A stretch of DNA of 52,064 nucleotides. It comes from Actinomyces bowdenii. Its GTDB lineage: Bacteria > Actinomycetota > Actinomycetes > Actinomycetales > Actinomycetaceae. The stretch is from the NCBI RefSeq assembly GCF_017592395.1, contig NZ_JAGFOU010000024.1, forward strand, positions 1 through 52,064, given 5' to 3'. Position 1 is the first letter of the stretch; every line of letters begins with the position of its first letter. Position numbers and translations under genes: made by a program. Under the pieces are notes generated by a model. That model was not told where the DNA came from. It ran no database searches and worked only from the letters and a program-made list of their open reading frames with translations. Shown piece by piece: positions 42,909-51,900 of this stretch.

Positions 42909-44170
42909 TGCTCGGCCCTCCCGGTGCGGCGCCCCGAGGGCCGGTGGCGCACGGGCCCCTCCAGGGCCAGGCGGCGCGCCAGCTCCTCGTAGCGGGAGGC
43001 GACCTCGTCCCAGTCGTAGAGGGCGGCCCGCTCGGCGCTCAGCCGGCCCCGGGCGGCCTGGCCGGCGGGATCGGCCTCGGCGCCCTCCACCAGGGCGGCC
43101 ACCTCCCGGGGGTCGGACCAGTAGCGGCCCGCCCGCCCCAGGACCTCCCGGTTGAAGGAGACGTCGAAGGCGTCCACCGCCGCCCCGGCGCCGATGGCCC
43201 GCAGCAGGGACGGGTTGGTGCCGCCCACCGAGTGGCCGTGGTAGTAGACCAGGGCCCCGGCGTACAGGGCGTCGAGGAGCTCCTGGTCCCACACGCCGCC
43301 CAGGAGGCGCACCCGGGAGTCGGCCAGGGACTCCACGCGGGCGGTGTACTCATCGGCGTAGGGCGCCGAGCCCACGACCACCAGCGGCATGCGGGCGGCG
43401 GAGCGCACGTAGCCCTCGACGATGACATCGACGTGGTTCTCCACCTCGAAGCGGGCCACCACCAGGTGGAAGGCCTTGGCCTCCAGGCCCAGCCCGCTCA
43501 GGCGGGAGGTGTCGGCGCTGATGGTGGGCGCGCCGTAGGAGATGAGCTCGGTGGGGGCGGCGAACTCCTGGGCGTAGTAGTCGGCGATGCCCTGGGCGTC
43601 GGCGATGAGGGCGTCGGACAGGCGCACCGACAGCGCCTCGGCGGCCCGGTAGTAGCGCTGGCCGGTGGGGCCCCACTTGCCGCGCTTCCACTCCAGCCCA
43701 TCGACATGCGTGGCCACGGGGATGCGCGCGGCCCTGAGCGCGGGCAGGAAGGGGGCGTTGGCGGCGTTGAAGACGAAGGCCGCATCCGGGTGGTGGCGGC
43801 GCAGGAGGTGGGCCACCGACAGGCCCGTGTGGCTGAGGGTCTCCAGGCTGCGGTGGCGCACCGCGGGGAGCTCCACCAGGCGCATGCCCAGGTGGGTGGC
43901 GGGCAGGGGGGAGGCGGGCTCGGGGTTGCGGCAGTAGACCAGCACCTGGTGCCCGCGCGCCGCCAGGCGCCGGCCCACCTCCTCCACGGCGGTCTCGAAG
44001 CCCCCGTAGCGGGCGGGCACGCCGCGGGTGCCGAGCATGGCGATGCGCAGGCGCGAGGGGTCGGGCCTGCGCATCGGGCGGCCGGCGATTCCGGGCAGCA
44101 CCGCGCGCAGGCGGGGCAGGGGGCCCGCGGAGGGCGGAGCGGCGGGGGAGGCTGGGGGCACTGAGGACAC
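42905..44170 (-). CDS. DUF1972/GT4 glycosyltransferase, rhamnosyltransferase-like
   Basis: 421 residues from GTG 44170 with gaaagg upstream. After a 40-residue Pro/Ala-rich tail the DUF1972 start appears: RIAMLGTRGVPARYGGFETA, then FNAANAPFLPALRAARIP, THVDGLEWKRGKW and DALIADAQGIADYY. The acceptor-to-donor half has YYHGHSVGGTNPSLLRA and DVSFNREVLG. Relatives in streptococcal and lactococcal clusters add rhamnose to polysaccharides. Divergent from the propeller-protein genes; coupled to the next glycosyltransferase by a GTGA overlap. Confidence 0.92.
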   Translation of the reverse strand: MSSVPPASPAAPPSAGPLPRLRAVLPGIAGRPMRRPDPSRLRIAMLGTRGVPARYGGFETAVEEVGRRLAARGHQVLVYCRNPEPASPLPATHLGMRLVELPAVRHRSLETLSHTGLSVAHLLRRHHPDAAFVFNAANAPFLPALRAARIPVATHVDGLEWKRGKWGPTGQRYYRAAEALSVRLSDALIADAQGIADYYAQEFAAPTELISYGAPTISADTSRLSGLGLEAKAFHLVVARFEVENHVDVIVEGYVRSAARMPLVVVGSAPYADEYTARVESLADSRVRLLGGVWDQELLDALYAGALVYYHGHSVGGTNPSLLRAIGAGAAVDAFDVSFNREVLGRAGRYWSDPREVAALVEGAEADPAGQAARGRLSAERAALYDWDEVASRYEELARRLALEGPVRHRPSGRRTGRAEQ

Positions 44171-44539
44171 AACGGGCCTTTCACTGGCGGTGGCCGACGG
44201 CGGGTCTGCCCGCCGGGAGAAGGGTATCGGCTCGCGCCGGGCATCTGCTGCCCACGGCTGCTCGCGCCGTTCCGGGGCCGCCCGGCCCCCGGCGCGACAC
44301 GCCCGGGCCGAGTGGCGTGTTCGTGCTGCTCAGAGGCGGAAGCGGCCGCGGGGAGGAGGCGCCCATGCGTGCGCCGAGAGGTTTTTTACGCTGTCATGGA
44401 AGTGCGTGCGCATCGGTAGCGCTCCCCATTCTCCTGACGGGGCCCGCAGGTCATGCTGAGGCGATGGCCGGTGGTGCGCGCCAAGAGGCGGCCCGGTGAT
44501 CCGGCGCTTGCACCTGTGCGACCCCGAAGGGAGAGACCT
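44171..44539. other. 369-bp divergent intergenic region
   Basis: No supported gene; a 60-codon frame at 44317-44499 lacks a ribosome site and any protein-like character. It contains ACACGCC/GGCGTGT arms near 44296-44316 and a run of six Ts leading into TACGCT (44387-44392), a TANNNT match about 150 bases before GTG 44540. It separates the glycosyltransferase pair from the secreted propeller-protein genes. Confidence 0.45.
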
Positions 44540-46330
44540 GTGAACCCACGCCTCACGTCATGGCCGGCATCGCCAGCCGTATCAATACTGTTCGCGGTCC
44601 TGGCGCTCCTCCTGGCGATTCTCCCTGCGGGCTCGGCGGTCCTGGCGCCCCCGGCCCTCGCCGACGAGGCCCCCGAGCGGGAGGGCGAGCAGCTCGATGA
44701 GAACTCCGGCGAGCAGCGCCCCCCGGGGCCGCAGACGGTTGCGGCCGATGCCCTGCCGACGGTCCAGATCGACGGCGTCGTGTGGGATCAGACCATCGTG
44801 GGCGGCACGGTCTACGCGGTGGGGCAGTTCACCACGGCGCGCCCCGCGGGCTCCCCGCCCGGGCAGGACGAGGTGCCCCGCAGCAACGCCCTGGCCTACG
44901 ACATCGCCACCGGTGAGCTCAAGGACTGGGCCCCGCGGGTGGACGGCACGGTCCGCGCGGTGGATGCCTCCGCCGACGGCTCCACCGTCTACCTGGGCGG
45001 GGACTTCACCTCGATCAACAGTGAGCCCGCCTGGCGGGTGGGGGCGGTGGGCGCCGCGGACGCCGGACGCCGGCCGCTGGGGGCCTGGGCCAACGGCATC
45101 GTCCACGCCGTGGAGGTCTCCGCCGACGGCTCCACCCTCTACCTCGGGGGCGCCTTCACCGAGGTCAGCGGCCTGGACCGCCGGCGCGTGGCGGCGGTGG
45201 ACCTGGGGGCCCAGCGGATCACGGACTTCGCGCCCCAGGTCGAGGACATGGCGGTGCGCGCCCTGACCGTGGCCAGGGACGGCGGCGCGGTGGCGATCGG
45301 GGGCTCCTTCACCTCGGTGGGCGGCCAGGCCCGGCCCGGCCTGGCGGTCCTGGATCCCTCGGGCGCCGTGCGCCGGGCCAAGGTCAACGACGTCATCACC
45401 GCTGGCGGGACCGAGAGCGCGGTCATGGGCATGGCCTCCGACGACCGGGGCTTCTACGCCGTGTCCTACTCCATGTCAGGCTCCTTCGAGGGCATGGTGC
45501 GGGCCGAGTGGAGCGGGGGCGAGGTCGGGCTCATGGCGGACTGCCACGGCGACTCCTACGACGTCCATCCCTCCGGTGAGGTCGTCTACGTCGCCAGCCA
45601 CGCCCACGACTGCTCCATGATCGGGGGCTTCCCCGAGCAGCAGCAGTTCTGGCACGCCCCCGCCTTCTCCAGCGAGCCGGTCGGCGAGGTGGGCCCCAGC
45701 CCCGTTCCCGGCTACACCAGCCACACCGGGCAGCCGGCCGCCGCCAGCCTGCACTTCCACCCGGTGTTCACCCCGGGCTCCTTCACCGGGATGTCCCAGG
45801 CCACATGGACGGTGGAGGGCACCGACAAGTACGTCGTCTACGGCGGGGAGTTCACGGCGGTCAACGGCACCCCCCAGCAGGGGCTGGTGCGATTCGCCCG
45901 CCGCGACGTGGCGCCCAACCGGGAGGGGCCGGTGGACAAGGGCGCGGCCTACCGGGTGAGCGCCGCCTCGACGGAGCCGGGAGTCGTCCAGCTGAGCATC
46001 CCCTCCAACCGCGACCGCGATGACAGGCGCCTGACCTATGCCGTCTACCGCGACCCCGGGCCGCTGGGGGACCTGGATGCCCTCCGGGCGCAGCAGCCCA
46101 TCTGGACCTCGGAGCAGGACCTGCCCTTCTGGGAGACCACGACCCACGAGGTGCGCGACGAGGTGGAGGCCGGCAGCGCGCACAGCTACGTCGTCGTGGT
46201 CTGGGACTCCTGGGGCGCCTGGACGCGCTCGGAGAGGATCGAGGTGGAGGCCTCCGGTCCGCCGCCGGGCGGGCAGGACGGCCCGGAGCCGCAGAGCGGG
46301 GAGGACCGGCGCCGGGACCAGGACCAGTAG
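44540..46330 (+). CDS. Secreted DUF5122-like beta-propeller protein with FN3-like domain (paralogue A)
   Basis: 596 residues from GTG 44540, after aagggagag. A signal peptide (ILFAVLALLLAILPAGSAVL, cleavage near LADEA) leads to LPTVQIDGVVWDQ and a propeller of about 400 residues. Its blades carry repeats such as SADGSTLYLGGAFTEV and RDGGAVAIGGSFTSVGG. A conserved Cys/His block, DCHGDSYDVHP (about 332) and SHAHDC (about 352), lies inside it. An FN3-like domain (about 470-575) and a Gln/Arg-rich tail end the protein. No sorting motif or anchor helix. Relatives occur beside polysaccharide genes in other actinobacteria; binding of surface glycan is a reasonable guess. Confidence 0.85.
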   Translation: MNPRLTSWPASPAVSILFAVLALLLAILPAGSAVLAPPALADEAPEREGEQLDENSGEQRPPGPQTVAADALPTVQIDGVVWDQTIVGGTVYAVGQFTTARPAGSPPGQDEVPRSNALAYDIATGELKDWAPRVDGTVRAVDASADGSTVYLGGDFTSINSEPAWRVGAVGAADAGRRPLGAWANGIVHAVEVSADGSTLYLGGAFTEVSGLDRRRVAAVDLGAQRITDFAPQVEDMAVRALTVARDGGAVAIGGSFTSVGGQARPGLAVLDPSGAVRRAKVNDVITAGGTESAVMGMASDDRGFYAVSYSMSGSFEGMVRAEWSGGEVGLMADCHGDSYDVHPSGEVVYVASHAHDCSMIGGFPEQQQFWHAPAFSSEPVGEVGPSPVPGYTSHTGQPAAASLHFHPVFTPGSFTGMSQATWTVEGTDKYVVYGGEFTAVNGTPQQGLVRFARRDVAPNREGPVDKGAAYRVSAASTEPGVVQLSIPSNRDRDDRRLTYAVYRDPGPLGDLDALRAQQPIWTSEQDLPFWETTTHEVRDEVEAGSAHSYVVVVWDSWGAWTRSERIEVEASGPPPGGQDGPEPQSGEDRRRDQDQ

Positions 46331-46400
46331 GCGGTCGAGCGCGGCCACTGGGCGGGAGAATCCGGTTCATATCCCCGGTACGGGCGGGCCTCCAGGGCGT

Positions 46401-46414
46401 GTGAGGATACTCAC
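46401..46414. promoter_or_regulatory. GTGAG-gata-CTCAC dyad upstream of propeller gene B
   Basis: Perfect 5-base arms around gata. The core GATACTCAC is identical to one upstream of the membrane-protein gene at 5143 and nearly identical to one upstream of gene C. It lies about 150 bases before the TTG start. A regulator site or part of a promoter; the binding factor is unknown. Confidence 0.4.
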
Positions 46415-46566
46415 CACCGATCGGGAAATATAGCGTGCAGCACCCGTTATCCAAGTGTTACCGATGTACTAGTCTCCTGGCATCAGCCGGTCGTCACGCC
46501 CGTTCGCAGACGTTCCCGAGCCGGTTGTCCTCCACCTCACCTTCCCGCCTCCATGAGGAGTATCTG

Positions 46567-47994
46567 TTGAGTCCTGTCCGTCGTCTCCGTCCTGTGCTCG
46601 CCGTCGCGGCGGCACTCCCCCTCACTGCGGCAGCACTACTGGCCCCCGCGATCACCCCCTCCGCGCGGGCGGCCGAGGAGGCCGCCCCGGCCAATCCGGA
46701 GCCCCTGCCCACCGTGCAGGTCGACGGGATCGTCTGGGACCAGGAGGTCGTCGGCACCACGGTCTACGCCGTCGGCGAGTTCAAGAGCGCCCGCCCCGCG
46801 GGCGCCGCCGCCGGGCAGAGCGAGTCCCCCCGGTCCAACGCCCTGGCCTACGACATCACCACCGGGGAGCTCAAGGACTGGGCGCCCACCACCAACGGCG
46901 CGATCAACGCCATCGAGGCCTCCGCCGATGGCTCCGTCCTCTACCTGGGCGGGCGCTTCAACACCCTCAACGGCGAGAACGCCTGGCGCGTGGGGGCGGT
47001 GAGCGCCGCCGACGGCAAGAAGCAGCCCTTCAGCGTGGCGACCAACAGCTCGGTCATGGACCTGGAGATCTCCCCGGACGGGTCGACCCTCTACCTGGCC
47101 GGCGCCTTCACCCAGGTCAACAAGTCCGCCCGGCAGCGCGCCGCCGCCATCAACCTGGCCACGCAGAGCGTCACCGACTTCGCCCCGGATGTCGCCGACT
47201 TCATGGTGCGCTCCATCACGGTGGCGGCCGATAACAGCGCGGTGGCCATCGGCGGCTCCTTCACCGAGGTGGAGGGCTCCTCCGACCCCGGCTACGGCCT
47301 GGCCATCCTGGAGCCCAACGGATCCCTGCGCCGCAACAGTGTCAACACCGTGGTGCGCAATGCCGACAGGAACGCCGGCATCATGAGCCTCAAGTCGGAC
47401 GCCAACGGGCTGTACGGCGTGGCCTACTCCCAGAGCCGCTCCGAGGGCACCATCGAGGGCATGTTCCGGGCCAACTGGAGCACCGGCGAGCTGGACCTCC
47501 TGGCCGACTGCCACGGGGACTCCTACGACGTCCACCCCACCGCCAACTTCATCTACGTCTCCAGCCACACCCACGACTGCTCCAACATCGGGGGCTTCGG
47601 GGACGTCCCCAACCGGTACTACCACGGTGTGGCCTTCACCAATAAGGCCACCGGCACCGTGCGCCGCAACACCGCCTGGGGCTACCGCAACCACCAGGGC
47701 CAGCCCGCCCCCACGGTCATGGAGAACTTCCTGCCCAACTTCCAGCTGGGCAATGTCACCGGTCTTTCCCAGGCCACCTGGACCGTCGAGGGCAATGACG
47801 AGTACATCGTCTACGGCGGGGAGTTCACGGCCGTCAACGGCACCCCCCAGCAGGGCCTGGTCCGCTTCTCCACCTCCGGCAACAAGAACGATCCCCAGGG
47901 GGAGGACCCCGGGGACGACGGCGGTCAGGATGGCGGCGAGGACGACGACAACGGCTGGGACGGCTGGGGCTGGGGCTGGGGTTGGGGCTGGTGA
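46567..47994 (+). CDS. Secreted DUF5122-like beta-propeller protein, propeller only (paralogue B)
   Basis: 475 residues. TTG 46567 is chosen because GAGGAG lies exactly six bases upstream and it opens directly on a signal peptide (LRPVLAVAAALPLTAAALL, cleavage near ARAAEE). The propeller (about 40-440) matches paralogues A and C throughout, including ADGSVLYLGGRFNTLNGENA, DCHGDSYDVHP (about 313) and SHTHDC (about 332). It lacks the FN3 and LamG domains of the others. Instead it ends with an acidic linker and a Gly-Trp repeat tail (GWDGWGWGWGWGW) coded by ggctgg repeats. A complete short form is more likely than a frameshifted one, since no downstream domain remnant is seen. Confidence 0.87.
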   Translation: MSPVRRLRPVLAVAAALPLTAAALLAPAITPSARAAEEAAPANPEPLPTVQVDGIVWDQEVVGTTVYAVGEFKSARPAGAAAGQSESPRSNALAYDITTGELKDWAPTTNGAINAIEASADGSVLYLGGRFNTLNGENAWRVGAVSAADGKKQPFSVATNSSVMDLEISPDGSTLYLAGAFTQVNKSARQRAAAINLATQSVTDFAPDVADFMVRSITVAADNSAVAIGGSFTEVEGSSDPGYGLAILEPNGSLRRNSVNTVVRNADRNAGIMSLKSDANGLYGVAYSQSRSEGTIEGMFRANWSTGELDLLADCHGDSYDVHPTANFIYVSSHTHDCSNIGGFGDVPNRYYHGVAFTNKATGTVRRNTAWGYRNHQGQPAPTVMENFLPNFQLGNVTGLSQATWTVEGNDEYIVYGGEFTAVNGTPQQGLVRFSTSGNKNDPQGEDPGDDGGQDGGEDDDNGWDGWGWGWGWGW

Positions 47995-48067
47995 TGGACA
48001 CCTCCTCCCAGAGCCGCCCGGAGGGCCGGCGCCCCGCCCGGGATGTGCCAACGCGCCAGCGGCGTCG

Positions 48068-48073
48068 TAGGCT
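48068..48073 (+). promoter_or_regulatory. TAGGCT -10 box for leaderless lipoprotein gene
   Basis: TAGGCT ends 7 bases before GTG 48081, with no ribosome site between. Same hexamer and spacing as metG. It supports GTG 48081 as the start and independent transcription from the propeller gene 86 bp upstream. Confidence 0.5.
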
Positions 48074-48080
48074 GCCCGTC

Positions 48081-48755
48081 GTGTCACGTTCACGCATGCT
48101 CATCCTGCCCGCGCTTGTGGCGCTGGCCCTGACCGGCTGCGGCTCCAACGGCGATGGCCGTGCGGATGCCACCAGCGCCGCACCCTCCTCCGGCAGCTCC
48201 AGCGCTACCGCCCCAGCCTCCGGAGGGGCGAGCGCGCCGGCCGGGGACCCCACCCCACTGGTGGAGACCCCGGACCCGACCGCCGCCCCTGAGAGCCCGG
48301 TGGTGCCCTCGGCCTCCGGCGTCGACCCGGGCGCGGTGGAGCGCGGCGATCTGTCCGCCGATCAGCTCGACGCCGTGGGCACCGACCAGGCGGTCACCGT
48401 CAACGAGGCCGCCTCGGTGCAGATCGGCCAGATGCGCTCCCAGGAGCTGGAGGCGGGGCCCGGTGAGGTCGGAGGTGCGGGCGTGGTGGTGCCCGTCACC
48501 GTGTCCAACACCTCCTCCGAGCCGCTGTCCCTGAGTGGACTGGTCGTCACCGTCACCTACGGCGCCGACGGCGCCCCCGCCGAGGAGGTCGCCAGCGTCT
48601 CGGATGTCATCCCGGCGAGCCTGGCCGCGGGCGAGTCCCAGTCGATCGAGCGGGCCTTCACCATTCCGGCCGAGGGCCGCGGGCAGGTGCGCGTCGTCGT
48701 CGACCTGGGGGCCGACTACCCGGCCGCCGTCTTCGAGGGCCCGGCGCCCAGCTGA
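48081..48755 (+). CDS. Secreted lipoprotein with C-terminal beta-sandwich-like domain
   Basis: 224 residues from GTG 48081. A short signal peptide ends in the lipobox LALTGC, so the Cys is lipidated and the protein is anchored on the outer membrane face. A Ser/Ala/Pro-rich spacer of about 80 residues carries a domain (about 110-224) with AVTVNEAASVQIGQM, VVPVTVSNTSSEPLSLSG and ESQSIERAFTIP, resembling DUF4352-type immunoglobulin-like folds. Function unknown. It sits between propeller paralogues B and C and ends at a strong terminator, so it is its own transcription unit. Confidence 0.88.
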   Translation: MSRSRMLILPALVALALTGCGSNGDGRADATSAAPSSGSSSATAPASGGASAPAGDPTPLVETPDPTAAPESPVVPSASGVDPGAVERGDLSADQLDAVGTDQAVTVNEAASVQIGQMRSQELEAGPGEVGGAGVVVPVTVSNTSSEPLSLSGLVVTVTYGADGAPAEEVASVSDVIPASLAAGESQSIERAFTIPAEGRGQVRVVVDLGADYPAAVFEGPAPS

Positions 48756-48777
48756 GCCCCGAGTCATCCCCCGCGCA

Positions 48778-48820
48778 GTGCGCACCGGACCCAGGAGGGT
48801 CCGGTGCGCACTTTTCTTTC
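48778..48820 (+). terminator. Strong intrinsic terminator after the lipoprotein gene
   Basis: Perfect 15-base arms (gtgcgcaccggaccc and gggtccggtgcgcac) around the loop agga, followed at once by ttttctttc. This is the clearest classic terminator in the window. Confidence 0.93.
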
Positions 48821-48838
48821 GTGAGGATCAACAAGGCC

Positions 48839-48848
48839 GGGGGGGGGG
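48839..48848. repeat. Run of ten Gs upstream of the LamG gene
   Basis: Ten consecutive Gs lie between the terminator and the GATACTCAT dyad, about 130 bases before the start of the LamG gene. Such tracts slip during replication. Here a change would alter promoter or operator spacing rather than a reading frame. Confidence 0.85.
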
Positions 48849-48853
48849 TGTGT

Positions 48854-48866
48854 TGAGTGATACTCA
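48854..48866. promoter_or_regulatory. TGAGT-gat-ACTCA dyad upstream of propeller gene C
   Basis: Perfect 5-base arms around gat, 5 bases after the G-tract. The core GATACTCAT resembles those at 46406-46414 and 5242-5234 (- strand). A TAGGGT (48904-48909) further on is a possible -10 box. Confidence 0.4.
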
Positions 48867-48979
48867 TCGTCGGACTGATCACGATCCTGCATCTCAACGG
48901 TGGTAGGGTCGCTCGTCCCCGCCGGCCCCCTCATCCGGCGATCCCTCTCCTACCCATGAGAATCCTGAATGGAGTGCGC

Positions 48980-51900
48980 GTGCGTCCCGCTCGTCCTTTG
49001 CGTGGCATCCTCGCTGCTATCACGGCGCTGCCACTGGGCCTCGCTGCCCTGACCCTCCCCCTCGCGCCGGCCGCCGCCGAGCCCGACGCCGCCCCTGCCG
49101 CCGAGCAGGCCGCTGCCCCCGGGGCCGGCGGGGAGCCGACCACGGTCGCGGCCGATGGCCTCCCCACGGTGCAGATCAACGGCGTGGTGTGGGACCAGGC
49201 GGTTGTCGGCACCACGGTCTACGCCGTGGGGCAGTTCTCCGCCGCGCGCCCCGCAGGCGCTGCCGCCGGGCAGAGCGAGAGCCCCCGGTCCAACGCCCTG
49301 GCCTACGACATCACCACTGGCGAGCTCAAGGACTGGGCGCCCACCACCAACGGCCAGATCAACGCCGTCAAGGCCTCGGCCGACGGCTCGGTCATCTACC
49401 TGGGCGGCGACTTCACCACGCTCAACGGCGAGAACGCCTGGCGCGTGGGCGCCGTGGGCGCCGCCGACGGCCAGCGCCGGAGCCTGCCCCTGGCCGCCAA
49501 TGCCAGCGTCAAGGCCCTGGAGGTCTCGGCCGATGGCTCCACCCTCTACCTCGGGGGCGTCTTCACCCAGATCAACCGCGCCGAGCGCAAGCGCGTGGCG
49601 GCCTTCGACCTGGCCGGGCAGAGGCTCACCGACTTCTCCGCCGAGGTCGACGACCTCTTCGTCCGGACCATCGCCGCCGCCCCCGACGGCAGTGCCGTCG
49701 CCATCGGCGGATCCTTCACCTCCGTGGAGGGGTCGAGCCGGCCCGGCTTCGGCATGGCCGTCCTGGAGCCCTCCGGAGCCCTGCGCCGCAACAGCCTCAC
49801 CTCCGTCATCCGCACCGCCGGCCCACGGGCGGGCGTCATGGAGCTCAAGGCCGACGACAAGGGCCTGTACGGGGTGTCCTACGCCATGACCGGGGCCTTC
49901 GAGGGGCTGTTCCGCGCCGACTGGGCCACTGGCGACATGGACTACATGGCCGACTGCCACGGCGACTCCTACGCCCTGCACCCCGCCGACGAGGTCGTCT
50001 ACGTCGCCAGCCACGCCCACGACTGCGCCAATATCGGGGGCTTCCCCGAGGGCGCCCCCGCCCGCTACCACTCCGCCGTGGCCTACACCAACGCCGCCAC
50101 CGGTACGGTCAAGCCCAATGCCCGGCGCGGGTATGAGAGCTACGGCGGCCAGAACGGCACCACCAACCTCAACTTCTACCCCGACCTCAAGGCCGGGAGG
50201 ATCACCAAGACCAACCAGGCGGCCTGGACGGTGGAGGGCAACGACCAGTACGTCGTCTACGGCGGGGAGTTCCTGGCCGTCAACGGCAGGGCCCAGCAGG
50301 GCCTGGTGCGCTTCGCCCGCCGCGACACCTCTCCCAACGAGCAGGGCCCCATGATCAAGGGCGGGGCCTACAAGGTCACGGCCGCCTCGCCGCGCGCCGG
50401 CGTGGTCACCCTGTCCTTCCCCACCAACTGGGACCGCGATGACAAGTCCCTGACCTACACGGTCTACCGCGACACCCAGCGCTCCGAGCCGATCAGCACC
50501 CAGACCGTGACCGCCGGCTACTGGGAGCCGTCCAACCTGTCGGCCACCGACGTGGTGGAGCCGGGCTCCACCCACCGCTACCGGGTGGTGGTCACCGACC
50601 CCTGGGGGGCCTTCACCTACTCGGACTGGGTGACCATCACCGCGGGCGAGGGCGAGGCCCTGAGCCCCTACGGCGGCCGCGTCCTGGCCGACGGCGCCGC
50701 CCACTACTGGCCCCTGGATGAGACCGAGGGGGACACCGCATCGGACTTCGTGGCCGGGCGCGACCTCAGGCTCCACGGCTCGCGCTACACCCGCGGCGCC
50801 GAGTCCGTCCTGGGCACCGGATCGGCCCTGGGCCTGAGCTCGGACCGCTGGGAGACGAGCAACGCCGCCACCGTCTCGGCCTCCCGGGCCCCCTCCACCT
50901 TCTCCGTGGAGGCCTGGGTGCGCACCGAGTCCACCAGCGGTGGCGCCGTGGTGGGCTTCGGCTCCTCGGCCACCGGGAGCTCGGCCAAGCGCGACCGCAT
51001 CGTCTACATGCGCAATGACGGCACTCTCAGCTTCATGCTCTACCCGGGGACCCTGTCCACGGTGACCTCCGAGAAGAGCTACAACGACGGCCAGTGGCAC
51101 CATGTCGTGGCCACCCTGAGCCCGGCTGCGGGCGCCACGCTCTACGTCGACGGCAAGGTGGCCGCCTTCGACTCCACCTTCACCGCCGGTGAGGACTACA
51201 CCGGGTACTGGCGCGTGGGCGGCGACCTGCTCCAGGGCGTCAACGGCGCCCCCTCCTCCCACTTCATCAATGGCGAGATCGACGAGGTCGCCGTCTACAG
51301 CAGCACGCTGGGCCCCGCCCAGATCGCCCAGCACTACACCCTGGGCAGCGGCAAGGAGGTGGAGCCGGACCGCGATCCGCAGGACCCGCCCGCCCAGACC
51401 CCGCTGCTGGCCGACGGCTTCGACCGCACGCTCGAGCGCGGATGGGGCAGGGCCGAGACCGGGGGCGCCTGGGAGACGACCTGGAATGGACGCTCCTTCT
51501 CCGTGGCCGACTCGGCCGGGCGCATCGCCATGACCGGTGCGCGCTCCTCCTCCGCGATCCGCTCCGAGGTCCTGAAATCCACATCCACCGACGCGACCCT
51601 GGACTTCTCCCTGGACGCCATCCCCGGCGGCAACGGCGCATTCATCTCCTACGTGGCGCGGGGCACGGATGCGGGCCAGTACCAGGCGAAAGTGCAGGTC
51701 GGGGCGGCCGGAGCCCCGGTGGTCACGATCTCCAAGGTGATCGAGGAGCGCGAGACGGTCCTGGGCTCCATCCTGCTCAAGGAGGGCTACTCCCCGGGCC
51801 AGACCCTCCACCTGCGCATGATCGTCTCCGGTGAGGCCTCCACGGTCCTCCAGGCCAAGCTGTGGGTCGGGGACGCCGAGCCCGAGGAGTGGGGCGTCGA

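Noticed and set aside
44317-44499. Small 60-codon gene in the gap before propeller gene A
   Set aside because: No ribosome-binding site, promoter at suitable distance or protein-like pattern; overlaps the likely leader of the real gene.
48856-48979. Longer N-terminus for the LamG protein starting near 48857 or at 48956
   Set aside because: The extension has no ribosome site and would place extra residues before a normal signal peptide; it also covers the dyad and promoter-like region. The 48956 ATG remains a minor alternative.
48950-51811. 953-codon open frame opposite the LamG gene
   Set aside because: Shadow frame rich in Gly, Val and His with no start signal; the + strand frame has signal peptide and LamG motifs.
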